A DNA stretch of 64,000 nucleotides from positions 109,741-173,740 of the forward strand of contig JAKAFW010000003.1 in assembly GCA_021817845.1 (NCBI GenBank). The letters run 5' to 3'. The position numbers were made by a program, and so were the translations under genes. Below are positions 34,995 through 43,864 of the stretch, piece by piece. The notes below the pieces were generated by a model, which saw only the letters and a list, made by a program, of their open reading frames with translations, made no database searches and was not told the origin of the DNA. This stretch comes from FEN-1297 sp021817845. Its GTDB lineage: Bacteria; Bacteroidota; Ignavibacteria; Ignavibacteriales; Ignavibacteriaceae. How positions within the stretch are numbered: position 1 is the stretch's first letter; each line of letters starts with the position of its first letter.

Positions 34995-36227
34995 TTATTC
35001 CCATTTAATCGCCTCAAGTGGATTAATTTTGGTAGCTCGTTTTGCCGGGATAATTGAAGCAACTAATGAAAGCAGCATAGAAGCTCCGGAGACAAAAAGA
35101 AAATCTGAAGCTTGAATTTTTAATGGAAGAGAATCAATCTTGTATCGAGTTGGATCAAGCGGATAAATATTATAATGAATCTGCAAATAACAAACAAAGT
35201 ATCCCAACAAAAGTCCAGTTATTGTTCCAATTATCCCTATTAGAAGTCCTTCATACATAAAAATTTTCATGATTGACTTTTCGCTTGATCCCATGGAGCG
35301 AAGTATTCCGATGTCGCGTTTCTTTTCAATTACAGACATAGATAAAGAACCGAGTGTATTAAAACTTGCCACTGCAATAATCAAACAAAGAAGAATATAA
35401 GCAGTCCATCTTTCAATATTCATAACCATATATAATTCTTTATGGAAATCGTACCATGTGTTGACACTAAAGAGTTTTGAATCGAGTTTAGAATTAAGAA
35501 TACTTTCGACTGAATTAGACTCAGAAATGTTGTTTAATCTTACATCGTAACCTTGTACTTTATTTTTGTAACCAAGAAGTCTTTGCCCTGTTGATAAATT
35601 GCAAAAAATAAAATTAGCGTCGTAATCATTATTATTCGAACTGTAAATTCCGCTTACCACAAAAGTTTGTGCAACCGGCATTGCAAACTGGGTTATGGCT
35701 TGCTCGATTCCTACCGGAGATACCACGGTAATTGTATCACCTACCACTGATTCCAATTTGTCTGCCAGGGTTAAACCAATAATAACATGAGGGATTCCAT
35801 TTCGGTCTGACAAATCGTAAGTTCCAAACAACATACTTGGTTTAATGTTGTAAAGATCGTTGCCGATGTTTTGTTTGATACCTTTTAAGTTTACAACTTG
35901 AGTATTGCCACCATTGTAAGCAAGCACTTTACCGCTAACAAAAGGAGCATAATATTTTACATCAGGGATTAGATGTAAGGCCGAATATATTTCTTGTTGT
36001 TTATCGAATCCTTGTTGAGATATAATTTCAATACGAATATGAGGATCCATATTCATCAAAAAAGATTTGACAAGACTGCCAAAGCCGTTGAAAACAGAAA
36101 GTACCACAATCAAGGCCGCAACACCGAGAGTAATTCCTAACACGGAAATCATCGAAATGATAGTTATGAAATTAATTTTATGTTTCGATACTAAGTATCT
36201 TTTTGATATATAGGATTCGTAATTCAT
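34995..36227 (-). CDS. LolC/LolE-type lipoprotein-release permease (second copy)
   Basis: This 410-residue permease has the MacB/FtsX-like plan: one N-terminal TM helix (about 20-45), a large periplasmic MacB-PCD domain (about 50-250) and three C-terminal TM helices. The N-terminal YISKRYLVSKHKINFITIIS and the coupling loop EKKRDIGILRSMGSSEKSI are typical. I place the start at the ATG 36227, which shares a base with the upstream TGA (TGATG), rather than at the preceding TTG. Together with the neighbour it would form a LolCE heterodimer with LolD. Confidence 0.85.
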   Translation of the reverse strand: MNYESYISKRYLVSKHKINFITIISMISVLGITLGVAALIVVLSVFNGFGSLVKSFLMNMDPHIRIEIISQQGFDKQQEIYSALHLIPDVKYYAPFVSGKVLAYNGGNTQVVNLKGIKQNIGNDLYNIKPSMLFGTYDLSDRNGIPHVIIGLTLADKLESVVGDTITVVSPVGIEQAITQFAMPVAQTFVVSGIYSSNNNDYDANFIFCNLSTGQRLLGYKNKVQGYDVRLNNISESNSVESILNSKLDSKLFSVNTWYDFHKELYMVMNIERWTAYILLCLIIAVASFNTLGSLSMSVIEKKRDIGILRSMGSSEKSIMKIFMYEGLLIGIIGTITGLLLGYFVCYLQIHYNIYPLDPTRYKIDSLPLKIQASDFLFVSGASMLLSLVASIIPAKRATKINPLEAIKWE

Positions 36228-37450
36228 CAACTGAACCTTAAAGAAGAAACCGGTTGAATTCTAGAAGCAATATAGCTCGGGATAAAAGAAGCTAATATGC
36301 AAAGAAAAAATGTTAAGATTGAAACTTCAAAAAAATTATATGCTGAAAGATGAATTGGGACCGAAGACATAAAATAAACAGAGGATGGGATGCTAATTAT
36401 TTTAAATTTAAATTGAAGATAAGTAAGTGTAAAAGCAATTAAGTTACCTATCAAAATACCGGTTAAAGCAAAATAGATTCCTTGAATTATAAAAATGGAA
36501 ATAATCTGTCTTCTGTTAGCTCCAAGTGATTTTAGGACACCTATTGCATTCGTTCTTTCCAACACAATCATTAATAAAGTTCCGATAATATTAAAGACTG
36601 CAACTATAATTATTAGTCCCAAAATAATTGGAATTGGCTTTTTCTGGAGTTGGATCCAAGTAAAAATATTTCTATGAATTTGATAAATTGATCTAACCGC
36701 GTAAGGGTAGCTGAGATTGTCGGACAAAATGGATGTTAAGCTATCTATCTTTGAAATATCATTTAACTTTATATCGTATCCCGTTATGTTATCTCTGAGA
36801 TTAAAAAGTTCCTGAGCCGAGGTAATATTAACGTAAGCATTTAAGTCATCGTAAATTGACATTCCGCTTTCAAAAATTCCTGTAATAACAAACTTTTTTA
36901 TATTCGGTAAATTATCCGGAGATGGAATTTGGTTTTTATTCAGAGCAAAAACAGTAATTTGATCGCCGACTTTTACCAATAATTTATCGGCAAGTTTTTT
37001 CCCTATTATAATGGATGCCTTACCAGAAATAATTGATAAATTAAAACTACCTTCAATAATATCTTTTCTAATTCCATCCCATGTATCTTCCGGTCTAATA
37101 CCTTTTATGCTAACTCCTTCCTTAAAAGCATTGCTACTTATTATTGCAAGTTTTGAGACAAAAGGGTTAACACTTTTTGCAAAAGGGAAAATCAACTTTT
37201 TGATTTTAGGTAAAGAAGAATGGTAATCCGGTAATGTGGTTGCATAAGACGAAATTTGTATATGTGAATCAAAGTCAACCAGTTTATTAGTAATTGTTCT
37301 TTGGAAACCTCCTAAGATGCTTAATGCTATAATTAAAGTTGCAACTCCAAGAGCAATCCCGGCGATAGAGAAGCCGGAAATAAAGGAAATGAATTTAGAA
37401 TTCTTTTTTGAATAGATATATTTTTTAGAGATATAAAACGGAAAATACAT
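36227..37450 (-). CDS. LolC/LolE-type lipoprotein-release permease (first copy)
   Basis: This 407-residue paralogue of the following gene is the first of the leftward lolC/E-lolD operon. The same topology is visible: TM1 with FISFISGFSIAGIALGVATLI, a periplasmic domain with LDFDSHIQ-like and KLADKLLVKVGDQITVF segments, and three C-terminal helices beginning around residue 270. The cytoplasmic coupling helix ERTNAIGVLKSLGANRRQI is conserved. It overlaps the next gene's start by one base. Two unequal permeases with one ATPase is the usual LolCDE composition. Which one is C and which is E cannot be decided here. Confidence 0.85.
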   Translation of the reverse strand: MYFPFYISKKYIYSKKNSKFISFISGFSIAGIALGVATLIIALSILGGFQRTITNKLVDFDSHIQISSYATTLPDYHSSLPKIKKLIFPFAKSVNPFVSKLAIISSNAFKEGVSIKGIRPEDTWDGIRKDIIEGSFNLSIISGKASIIIGKKLADKLLVKVGDQITVFALNKNQIPSPDNLPNIKKFVITGIFESGMSIYDDLNAYVNITSAQELFNLRDNITGYDIKLNDISKIDSLTSILSDNLSYPYAVRSIYQIHRNIFTWIQLQKKPIPIILGLIIIVAVFNIIGTLLMIVLERTNAIGVLKSLGANRRQIISIFIIQGIYFALTGILIGNLIAFTLTYLQFKFKIISIPSSVYFMSSVPIHLSAYNFFEVSILTFFLCILASFIPSYIASRIQPVSSLRFS

Positions 37451-37723
37451 TAGAATAAAATTTTATTGAATAATTGATAAGAAATTTACTTAAGAAATCA
37501 TTTATATGGAAATTATTCCACTCTATGTCTGAAATGAAAAAAAATATTTTGCAGATTGAGAAAATTCGATTCTACTCATTGTTTTTATGTTAGTAATCAG
37601 ATATATTTGAAATCTCAAAAATGATAATTATTATCTTTATAAGAGATAAATTTATAAATTGATTAGTTAGTTTATTAATGTATCTGAAAATTTATAAGTT
37701 CTTAAAATTAGTTAAATAATCTT

Positions 37724-37799
37724 CGGGGCGTAGCGTAGCCCGGTTCATCGCGCCTGCTTTGGGAGCAGGAGGTCGTAGGTTCGAATCCTACCGCCCCGA
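37724..37799 (+). tRNA. tRNA-Pro (anticodon TGG)
   Basis: The acceptor CGGGGCG (37724-37730) pairs with CGCCCCG (37792-37798), with discriminator A37799. The anticodon stem CCTGC/GCAGG encloses TTTGGGA with anticodon TGG. The T-loop TTCGAAT is present. No CCA is encoded. It is the first of four tightly spaced tRNAs. Confidence 0.95.
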
Positions 37800-37855
37800 C
37801 TATGAAGATGCAAAATAAAAAAGCAACATTTAGTTTTTGCATTTTGAATTGATCT

Positions 37856-37929
37856 GCGCCCGTAGCTCAATTGGATAGAGCAACAGCCTTCTAAGCTGTA
37901 GGTCAGTGGTTCGAATCCACTCGGGCGTA
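37856..37929 (+). tRNA. tRNA-Arg (anticodon TCT)
   Basis: The acceptor GCGCCCG (37856-37862) pairs with CGGGCGT (37922-37928) with one G-T pair and discriminator A37929. The anticodon stem ACAGC/GCTGT encloses CTTCTAA, anticodon TCT. The T-loop is TTCGAAT. No CCA is encoded. Confidence 0.95.
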
Positions 37930-37994
37930 CGAAGGTAAATAAAAAGTGCGATAAGAATTCTTATAATTTCTTGTTTTATCTTTTAAGTTGTTAT

Positions 37995-38069
37995 GGTGAG
38001 CGTAGCTCAGTTGGTTAGAGTATCAGGTTGTGGCCCTGAGGGTCATGGGTTCAATCCCCATCGCTCACC
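37995..38069 (+). tRNA. tRNA-His (anticodon GTG)
   Basis: The acceptor GTGAGCG (37996-38002) pairs with CGCTCAC (38062-38068). G37995 is the encoded G-1, opposite discriminator C38069, as expected for tRNA-His. The anticodon stem TCAGG/CCTGA encloses TTGTGGC, anticodon GTG. No CCA is encoded. Confidence 0.95.
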
Positions 38070-38085
38070 CAAAAATAGTTTTGAT

Positions 38086-38157
38086 GGCCCCATCGTCTAA
38101 TGGTTAGGACATCGCCCTTTCACGGCGGTAATATGGGTTCGAATCCCGTTGGGGTCA
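38086..38157 (+). tRNA. tRNA-Glu (anticodon TTC)
   Basis: The acceptor GGCCCCA (38086-38092) pairs with TGGGGTC (38150-38156), discriminator A38157. The anticodon loop CTTTCAC gives anticodon TTC, within a TCGCC/GGCGG stem. The T-loop is TTCGAAT. No CCA is encoded. Confidence 0.95.
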
Positions 38158-38163
38158 CTTGTT

Positions 38164-38198
38164 AGGCTGTTTATGAATATTTGTATGCAGCCTTTTTT
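38164..38198 (+). terminator. Probable terminator of the tRNA cluster
   Basis: AGGCTG (38164-38169) pairs with CAGCCT (38188-38193), with a long loop that can pair further, followed by a six-T run. It sits 7 bp after tRNA-Glu and suits the end of a four-tRNA transcript. Confidence 0.7.
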
Positions 38199-38507
38199 AT
38201 TTTAAATATAAATGTGTTTACCAAATAATTATTAAGACACCTTTCGCAACTCTTGAAAAATTGGAGTAAGTGAGTCATGGAATTTTATTATACAAGTAAT
38301 TCATAATTCCAAAGAGTTGTTTATGCGTAAGATGACTGATTAATCATTGTAAAAATTATTCCGGAATATTTGAAAATAAGGGAGATAAAATCACATTAAT
38401 TCTTTTCTTATTGGAAAATCCCCATCTATTTAGCTATATTTTCACATTAAAAATCGACTTTTTATAGTATCGCGCATAAATAAACTGAAAAATAAAGAAA
38501 GATAAAT
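38199..38507. other. Non-coding spacer after the tRNA cluster
   Basis: About 310 bp contain no ORF of note. CAACTCTT (38247-38254) and AAGAGTTG (38312-38319) form a distant inverted repeat with a roughly 57-base interval, which could mark the ends of a small degenerate element or be chance. No RNA family was recognised. Confidence 0.4.
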
Positions 38508-38702
38508 ATTACGATCACTAAAAAAATATATAACGTTTTTAATTATGGCTCACTGGCAGTTGTAGTTCTGTTTATTATTATTATGTTAACTAGAATTGCG
38601 CCTCGTCAAGCTAACACGTATTTCCTTGTTATTTCAATTCTTCTGTTAGTGTTTAGAATTTTCTTAAGAATAAAATATTTAAAACATGATAAAACAAATT
38701 AG
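38508..38702 (+). CDS. Small two-helix membrane protein without an ordinary start codon
   Basis: This frame encodes about 64 residues and ends at TAG 38700-38702. It reads (I)TITKKIYNVFNYGSLA, then two strongly hydrophobic helices (AVVVLFIIIMLTRI; TYFLVISILLLVFRIFL), and a basic tail RIKYLKHDKTN. The pattern of two TM helices with positive ends is what a real small membrane protein looks like. Between the upstream in-frame stop (38493) and the first helix there is no ATG, GTG or TTG. ATT 38508, preceded by AAAGAAAG, is the best candidate. The first ATG (38583) lies inside helix 1. An AGGAGG begins right at its stop and serves the next gene region. I do not know the function. Confidence 0.5.
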   Translation: MTITKKIYNVFNYGSLAVVVLFIIIMLTRIAPRQANTYFLVISILLLVFRIFLRIKYLKHDKTN

Positions 38703-38741
38703 GAGGTTGACTTCGAACCGGCTAAACACACAAACGGAAAG

Positions 38742-39245
38742 TTGAATGCAAAAGTTTTGATTTTAAATCAAAGTTACGAGCCTTTAACCGTTTGCAACAT
38801 AAAAAAAGCAATCGTTTTGATTTATCTTGGCAAGGCAGAATTAGTTGTTCAAGACAAGAGAAAAGAATTAAGAAGCGTATCGAAAACATTCCCATGGCCT
38901 AGTATAATTAGGCTCAGTCAATTTATTACTCTTCCTTACAAAAGAGTTGTGCTTACAAGAAAAAACATATTGAGAAGAGATGAATATAAGTGTTCTTATT
39001 GCGGTAGAGGCGATTTACCTTTGACTATTGATCACGTTGTTCCAAAATCAAAAGGCGGTATAGATTCCTGGGATAATTTAGTTTGTGCATGTACTTTCTG
39101 TAACAATAAAAAAGGCGATAGAACTCCTGTAGAAGCAAATATGATTCTTTTAAATAGACCATTTAAACCAAGCCATATTATGTTTATTAAAAACGTTGTC
39201 GGTAAATTGGATGAAAATTGGAAACCTTATCTTTATCTTTCGTAG
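38742..39245 (+). CDS. HNH endonuclease-domain protein
   Basis: This 167-residue protein has an HNH/zinc-finger nuclease fold: C84 and C87, then D97-H98 (TIDHVVPKSKGG), N112 and a second Cys pair C117/C120 (CACTFCNNKKGDRTP). The N-terminus, AKVLILNQSYEPLTVCN, is typical of a common short HNH family in Bacteroidota and Chlorobi whose role (perhaps DNA processing) is not established. The listed start is a TTG at 38742. A perfect AGGAGG lies at 38701-38706, too far for that codon, while GGAAAG abuts it. The true start may therefore be a non-standard codon further upstream, since the frame is open to 38703. Confidence 0.82.
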   Translation: MNAKVLILNQSYEPLTVCNIKKAIVLIYLGKAELVVQDKRKELRSVSKTFPWPSIIRLSQFITLPYKRVVLTRKNILRRDEYKCSYCGRGDLPLTIDHVVPKSKGGIDSWDNLVCACTFCNNKKGDRTPVEANMILLNRPFKPSHIMFIKNVVGKLDENWKPYLYLS

Positions 39246-39320
39246 TAATTAAATTTCAACCTCAAAATTCAAATAAATATTTTTTATAAATAAAAGAATC
39301 GAATTGTGTAATTTGATGTT

Positions 39321-40301
39321 ATGGTAAAAAAAAGAATATTAAGCGGAATGCGCCCTACCGGGAAGTTACATATTGGGCATTATGTAGGAGCTTTGGAAAA
39401 TTGGATTAAACTTCAAGAGGATTATGAAAATTATCATTTGATAGCTGATTATCACGTATTGACTACAAAATTAGATACAAGAGAGATTTTCCAGGATTCA
39501 ATTGACATGCTGATTGACTGGCTTGCTTGCGGGGTAGATCCAGTTAAAAGTCCAATGTTCCGGCAATCGCAAATTAAAGAACATACGGAGCTAAATTTAA
39601 TTTTTTCAATGCTGATAACTGTAAACAGGCTTGAAAGAAATCCGACCTTAAAAGATCAAGTTAGGGATTTAAATATTGAAAATGTTATTTACGGGTATCT
39701 TGGATACCCAGTTCTTCAAGCCGCGGATATACTTTTATATAAAGGTCAATATGTCCCTGTCGGAGAAGATCAGGTCCCTCATGTTGAAATATCAAGAGAA
39801 ATAGCAAGAAGATTTAACACAATTTACGGTGAAGTGTTTCCGGAACCTGAGCCTCTATTAACTAAATTTCCTCGGCTTTCTGGTTTAGACGGCAATGCAA
39901 AGATGAGTAAATCATTAAACAATACAATTCTTCTTTCTGACGATGCTGATACGGTGAAAGCAAAACTAAAAAAAGCGGTAACCGACCCCCTTAAAATTAG
40001 GAGGGGCGATCCGGGAAATCCCGATATTTGTCTTGTATTTTCTTATCATAAGAAATTTAATCCGGGTGAAGTTGATGAGATAGATAGAAATTGCAGGTCA
40101 GGAGCTTTGGGATGTGTTGATTGTAAAATGCATTGTGCAAATAATATTTCAAAATTTTTAGAACCGATTATAGAGAAAAGGAAATATTATGAAGATAGAA
40201 TTGACGAAGTAAAAGAAATTCTTCATGATGGTGAAAACAAAGCTAAAGTTGTTGCAAAAATCACTATGGAAGAAGTTCACACAAAAATGATGTTAGGTTA
40301 G
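39321..40301 (+). CDS. trpS: Tryptophanyl-tRNA synthetase
   Basis: This 326-residue class I aminoacyl-tRNA synthetase charges tRNA-Trp. The HIGH-type motif is in SGMRPTGKLHIGHYVGALENW (residues about 8-25), and the KMSKS loop is intact (GNAKMSKSLNNTI, about 190). The C-terminal helices hold several cysteines (CRSGALGCVDCKMHC, about 255-275), which in some lineages bind a metal or Fe-S cluster; that reading is inference. Only 2 bp separate it from scpA, so both are probably co-transcribed. Confidence 0.93.
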   Translation: MVKKRILSGMRPTGKLHIGHYVGALENWIKLQEDYENYHLIADYHVLTTKLDTREIFQDSIDMLIDWLACGVDPVKSPMFRQSQIKEHTELNLIFSMLITVNRLERNPTLKDQVRDLNIENVIYGYLGYPVLQAADILLYKGQYVPVGEDQVPHVEISREIARRFNTIYGEVFPEPEPLLTKFPRLSGLDGNAKMSKSLNNTILLSDDADTVKAKLKKAVTDPLKIRRGDPGNPDICLVFSYHKKFNPGEVDEIDRNCRSGALGCVDCKMHCANNISKFLEPIIEKRKYYEDRIDEVKEILHDGENKAKVVAKITMEEVHTKMMLG

Positions 40302-40303
40302 CT

Positions 40304-41023
40304 GTGTATAAAATTAAGCTAGATCAGTTTGAGGGTCCGCTCGATCTTCTCCTTTTTTTCATAAAAAGAGATGAACTTAATATTTACGACATTCCAATTT
40401 CAAAAATTACAAAAGAGTTTTTAGATTACGTTAACCTTATCAAAATGCTCGACCTTGAAGTAGCTGGTGATTTTATTTTAATGGCGTCGACATTAATGCA
40501 TATAAAGGTAAGGATGCTTCTACCGAGGGAAGTAGATGAAAAAGGTGAGGAAATTGACCCTCGTTCCGAGCTAATTCAAGCATTGCTTGAATATAAAAAA
40601 TATAAAGAAATGTCGGAGGAGCTTTCATTTTTCGAAACAAGTCAAAGAAAAATAAATTATAGAGGGAATTATTCTGCAGATGAGAAAATTACACCTCCAG
40701 ACTATGAAATTCTTTTAAAAAATGTCACTATCTTTGATCTGGCTAAGGCAATTAAAAGAGTTTTAGACGGCATTAAACCTGAAGTGTTTCATGAAATAAG
40801 GAAAATAAATATTTCAGTTGAAGAGCAAATATCATTCATAATGAGCAATTTGGAGAATGAAACCGAACTTCACTTCCTCAGTCTTATCAATGAGATGAGG
40901 GAAAAAATTAGAATAGTGATCACATTTGTAGCGCTTCTTGAACTAACTAAAATGGGAATGATAGGTATAAAAGAATCGCCAAACTTTAATGATTTTGTCT
41001 TATTCAAAATAAAAAATGGATAA
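40304..41023 (+). CDS. scpA: Segregation and condensation protein A
   Basis: The 239-residue kleisin of the Smc-ScpAB complex starts at a GTG just after trpS. The N-terminus YKIKLDQFEGPLDLLLFFIKRDELNIYDIPI is the classic ScpA Smc-neck-binding helix set. The DFILMASTLMHIKVRMLLP segment follows, and the C-terminal winged helix (IVITFVALLELTKMGMIGI) binds the Smc head. It bridges Smc heads for chromosome condensation and segregation. The scpB start overlaps its end by 8 bp. Confidence 0.92.
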   Translation: MYKIKLDQFEGPLDLLLFFIKRDELNIYDIPISKITKEFLDYVNLIKMLDLEVAGDFILMASTLMHIKVRMLLPREVDEKGEEIDPRSELIQALLEYKKYKEMSEELSFFETSQRKINYRGNYSADEKITPPDYEILLKNVTIFDLAKAIKRVLDGIKPEVFHEIRKINISVEEQISFIMSNLENETELHFLSLINEMREKIRIVITFVALLELTKMGMIGIKESPNFNDFVLFKIKNG

Positions 41024-41669
41024 TTTATATTTTTCAATAATTGAAGCTTTGATTTTTTCTTCAGATGATTCAATATCTTCTGGCGAGATTGTAAAAGCTA
41101 TAAAAGGAATCGACGGGGAAGACACACGTATTTCTCCGGAAGAAATAGAGAATACCGTCGATGAACTTAACAAAAAATATGAGGTGCAAAATATTGCATT
41201 TCAAATTGTGAAAGTTGCTAACGGATTTTTATATGCAACCAAACCTGAAAATGCAAAGTATGTAGGATTTTTATCGTCTGAAAAGAGTAAAAGAAGACTT
41301 AGCCAGGCGGCGCTTGAAACCCTTGCAATTATAGCTTATAAGCAACCTATCACCAAACCCGAAATTGAAGCCATACGAGGTGTAAATTCGGATTATATTT
41401 TGACTACTCTACTTGAAAAAAATCTTGTGGCAATTACCGGAAGAGCAGAATCAATTGGTAGACCTTTGCTTTATGGTACTACTGAAGAATTTCTAAAATA
41501 TTTTGGTTTGAATAAATTAAGCGACTTACCGAAACCACGCGAGATTGAAGAAATAATGAAGGACGAAGATTTTTTAGAACAAAAACAGAAAATAATGATG
41601 AACCTTATAGAAGAGACAGTTGAAAATGAATCAAACGATGAACAAAACAATAACAACCAGACTGAATAA
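41016..41669 (+). CDS. scpB: Segregation and condensation protein B
   Basis: This 217-residue partner of ScpA contains two winged-helix domains (about 1-80 and 90-170). The hallmark SQAALETLAIIAYKQPITKPEIEAIRG (about 97-123) with the GVNSDYILTTLLEKNLV continuation is clear. It dimerises and holds ScpA in the Smc complex. The acidic/Gln-Asn-rich tail (about 185-217) is likely disordered. The following pseudouridine synthase starts inside this gene's 3' end. Confidence 0.92.
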   Translation: MDNLYFSIIEALIFSSDDSISSGEIVKAIKGIDGEDTRISPEEIENTVDELNKKYEVQNIAFQIVKVANGFLYATKPENAKYVGFLSSEKSKRRLSQAALETLAIIAYKQPITKPEIEAIRGVNSDYILTTLLEKNLVAITGRAESIGRPLLYGTTEEFLKYFGLNKLSDLPKPREIEEIMKDEDFLEQKQKIMMNLIEETVENESNDEQNNNNQTE

Positions 41670-42360
41670 ATTTATTTCGGACAGTGGAATCTGCTCAAGA
41701 AGAAAAGCAGAAGAGATGATTTTGCAGGGTAGAGTATCTGTAAATAATAAAGTAATTGATAAATTATTTTACAAAGTAGATCCGGACAAAGACAAAGTGT
41801 TTTTAGACGGCGAACGAATTACTCCGAAAAGACATTTATACTTTTTGTTAAATAAACCGATGGGTGTGATAACAACAACTGATGATGAGAAAAATCGGAA
41901 GACTGTAGTGGAGTTAATTAAAACTAAAGAAAAAATATTTCCCGTCGGAAGGCTTGATTACAATACTACCGGCGTGCTATTATTAACTAATGATGGTGAT
42001 TTTTCCAACTTGCTTACACACCCTAAGAATAAAGTCCCACGTGAATATGAAGTTAGACTTGATCGCCCAATTATGGATGAGGACATAGATAAACTTCAAA
42101 CAGGAGTTTTTATTGAAGGGAAACGCGGAAGATTCAATAAGATCTCTTTTACAAGCAAAAATTCAAAAAAATTCATTAATGTTGTTGCAACCGAAGGGAG
42201 AAATCATTTTGTAAAAAAAATGTTCGCTGCCCTAAGTTATACGGTCGTTTCATTGAACAGAATAAGCTTTGCAGGAATAAAAGCTGATATACCGCAAGGT
42301 GCATATCGACAACTTACAAAGTTGGAAATATCGGGGGTTATAAAAAACTATGGGCGTTAA
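41626..42360 (+). CDS. Pseudouridine synthase, RsuA/RluB/E/F family
   Basis: This 244-residue enzyme isomerises uridines in rRNA. An S4 RNA-binding domain occupies the N-terminus (TRLNKFISDSGICSRRKAEE, about 7-60). The catalytic domain contains the active-site aspartate in FPVGRLDYNTTGVLLLTNDG (about 105-122). I place the start at ATG 41626. TTG 41620 and ATG 41638 are alternatives, and all lie inside scpB. The target is probably 23S position 2605 or 16S position 516, which only comparison can decide. It overlaps the next gene by 11 bp. Confidence 0.88.
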   Translation: MNQTMNKTITTRLNKFISDSGICSRRKAEEMILQGRVSVNNKVIDKLFYKVDPDKDKVFLDGERITPKRHLYFLLNKPMGVITTTDDEKNRKTVVELIKTKEKIFPVGRLDYNTTGVLLLTNDGDFSNLLTHPKNKVPREYEVRLDRPIMDEDIDKLQTGVFIEGKRGRFNKISFTSKNSKKFINVVATEGRNHFVKKMFAALSYTVVSLNRISFAGIKADIPQGAYRQLTKLEISGVIKNYGR

Positions 42361-43852
42361 ATATTCCTTTTTTGCTCTACTAATTTTGATTTTAGCTTTC
42401 CCTGTTTTTGCACAAGAAGCTATAAACGATACTACACCTAAATATTCCTATTCAACTTTGCAAGAATTTTGGTCGCAGATGAATGATATTTTTAACGATC
42501 CGAATTTTAGCAATGCCCAATGGGGAGTCGTAATTCAATCGCTTGAAACAGGAGAATATTTTTATAAACGAAATGAGGATAAGCTCTTTTTACCAGCCTC
42601 CAACTTAAAATTGTTTACCACTGCAGCTGGGTTAACTCTTTTGGGAAGCGAATACAAATACAAGACTAATGTCTATATGAATGGAAAGATTGACGGGTCT
42701 GTGCTTAAAGGCGATTTGGTTATACAAGGTAGAGGCGATCCAACTATTTCAGGTAGATTTTATGACGGCAACATTTATAAAGTTTTCGATGATTGGGCGG
42801 ATTCCTTATCAAAATTAGGTGTTGACGAAATTACAGGAAATATTATCGGTGACGATAATTCCTTTGATGAAGTAGGACTGGGGGCTGGTTGGAGCTGGGA
42901 TTATGAAAGTGAATGGTTTGCGGCACCTTCAAGTGCAATTTCTTTTAATGACAATGTAGTTAATGTTTATGTTACTGTTAATAAAGAAAATCATTTGCCG
43001 CAGGTTTCAATCGAACCAGTAACAAAATATATAATAATTTTGAATAAAGTGTCTACTGTTCCTGCTGATTCGATAACTTCAATAAACGTTTACCGGGATA
43101 TGGGTACTAATGTGGTAACTGTTTACGGCACAATCAAGCAAAATTCCGATACTGTTAAAACTTTTGTAACAGTTAATAACCCGACTCAATATGCTATGGT
43201 GGTGCTTAAAGATGTATTGAAAAGAATGGGAATTACAATCGACGGCTATCCCATTGATGTTGACGATATTTCATTACCTCTTGACTATTCAAAAATGACA
43301 AAGCTTTTTACGCAATATTCTCCACCACTAAAAGAAATTATTAAGGTAATCAACAAGAACAGCGAAAACTTTTTTGCAGAACAATTACTAAAAACTATTG
43401 GGCTTGAAACAAAAAATTTTGGTTCATCTGAAAATGGTATAAGTTCAGAAAACAAATTATTTAGAGAAATGGGAATAAATCCGGAAGGAATGAATATAGT
43501 AGATGGAAGCGGTCTTTCACGGCTAGACCTTGTAACTCCAAGACAAATTGTTACACTTTTAAGTTATATGTATAAAAGTAAATATTTTATTCCTTTTTAT
43601 AACTCATTGCCGATTGCAGGAGTTGACGGAACTCTGGGGAATAGAATGCAAAACAGTAAAGCGCAGGGTAATATACGCGCGAAGACAGGATTTTTGGAGG
43701 GTGTTCGAAGCCTTTCAGGGTATGCATATACCGGTGACCATGAGCCAGTAGCTTTTTCGATAATTGTAAACAATTTTGATGTACCAGTAAAACTTGCAGA
43801 AAACATTCAAGACCTAGTTTGTCTGCGTTTAGCAAACTTTAGAAGAAAATAA
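42350..43852 (+). CDS. dacB: D-alanyl-D-alanine carboxypeptidase/endopeptidase (S13, PBP4 family)
   Basis: This 500-residue periplasmic peptidoglycan hydrolase has a signal peptide to about residue 21. The serine-peptidase motifs are S84-N-L-K87 in LPASNLKLFT, SEN near residue 345 (INKNSENFFAEQ) and KTG near 445 (RAKTGFLEGVRSLSGY). Inserted domains between the first two motifs match the PBP4/DacB architecture. It cleaves D-Ala-D-Ala ends and cross-bridges during cell-wall remodelling. It begins inside the pseudouridine synthase gene, so translation is probably coupled. Confidence 0.9.
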   Translation: MGVKYSFFALLILILAFPVFAQEAINDTTPKYSYSTLQEFWSQMNDIFNDPNFSNAQWGVVIQSLETGEYFYKRNEDKLFLPASNLKLFTTAAGLTLLGSEYKYKTNVYMNGKIDGSVLKGDLVIQGRGDPTISGRFYDGNIYKVFDDWADSLSKLGVDEITGNIIGDDNSFDEVGLGAGWSWDYESEWFAAPSSAISFNDNVVNVYVTVNKENHLPQVSIEPVTKYIIILNKVSTVPADSITSINVYRDMGTNVVTVYGTIKQNSDTVKTFVTVNNPTQYAMVVLKDVLKRMGITIDGYPIDVDDISLPLDYSKMTKLFTQYSPPLKEIIKVINKNSENFFAEQLLKTIGLETKNFGSSENGISSENKLFREMGINPEGMNIVDGSGLSRLDLVTPRQIVTLLSYMYKSKYFIPFYNSLPIAGVDGTLGNRMQNSKAQGNIRAKTGFLEGVRSLSGYAYTGDHEPVAFSIIVNNFDVPVKLAENIQDLVCLRLANFRRK

Positions 43853-43864
43853 CCGGAGGTATTC

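Noticed and set aside
37724..38157. rRNA operon next to the tRNA cluster
   Set aside because: No 16S, 23S or 5S signature sequence is visible on either side.
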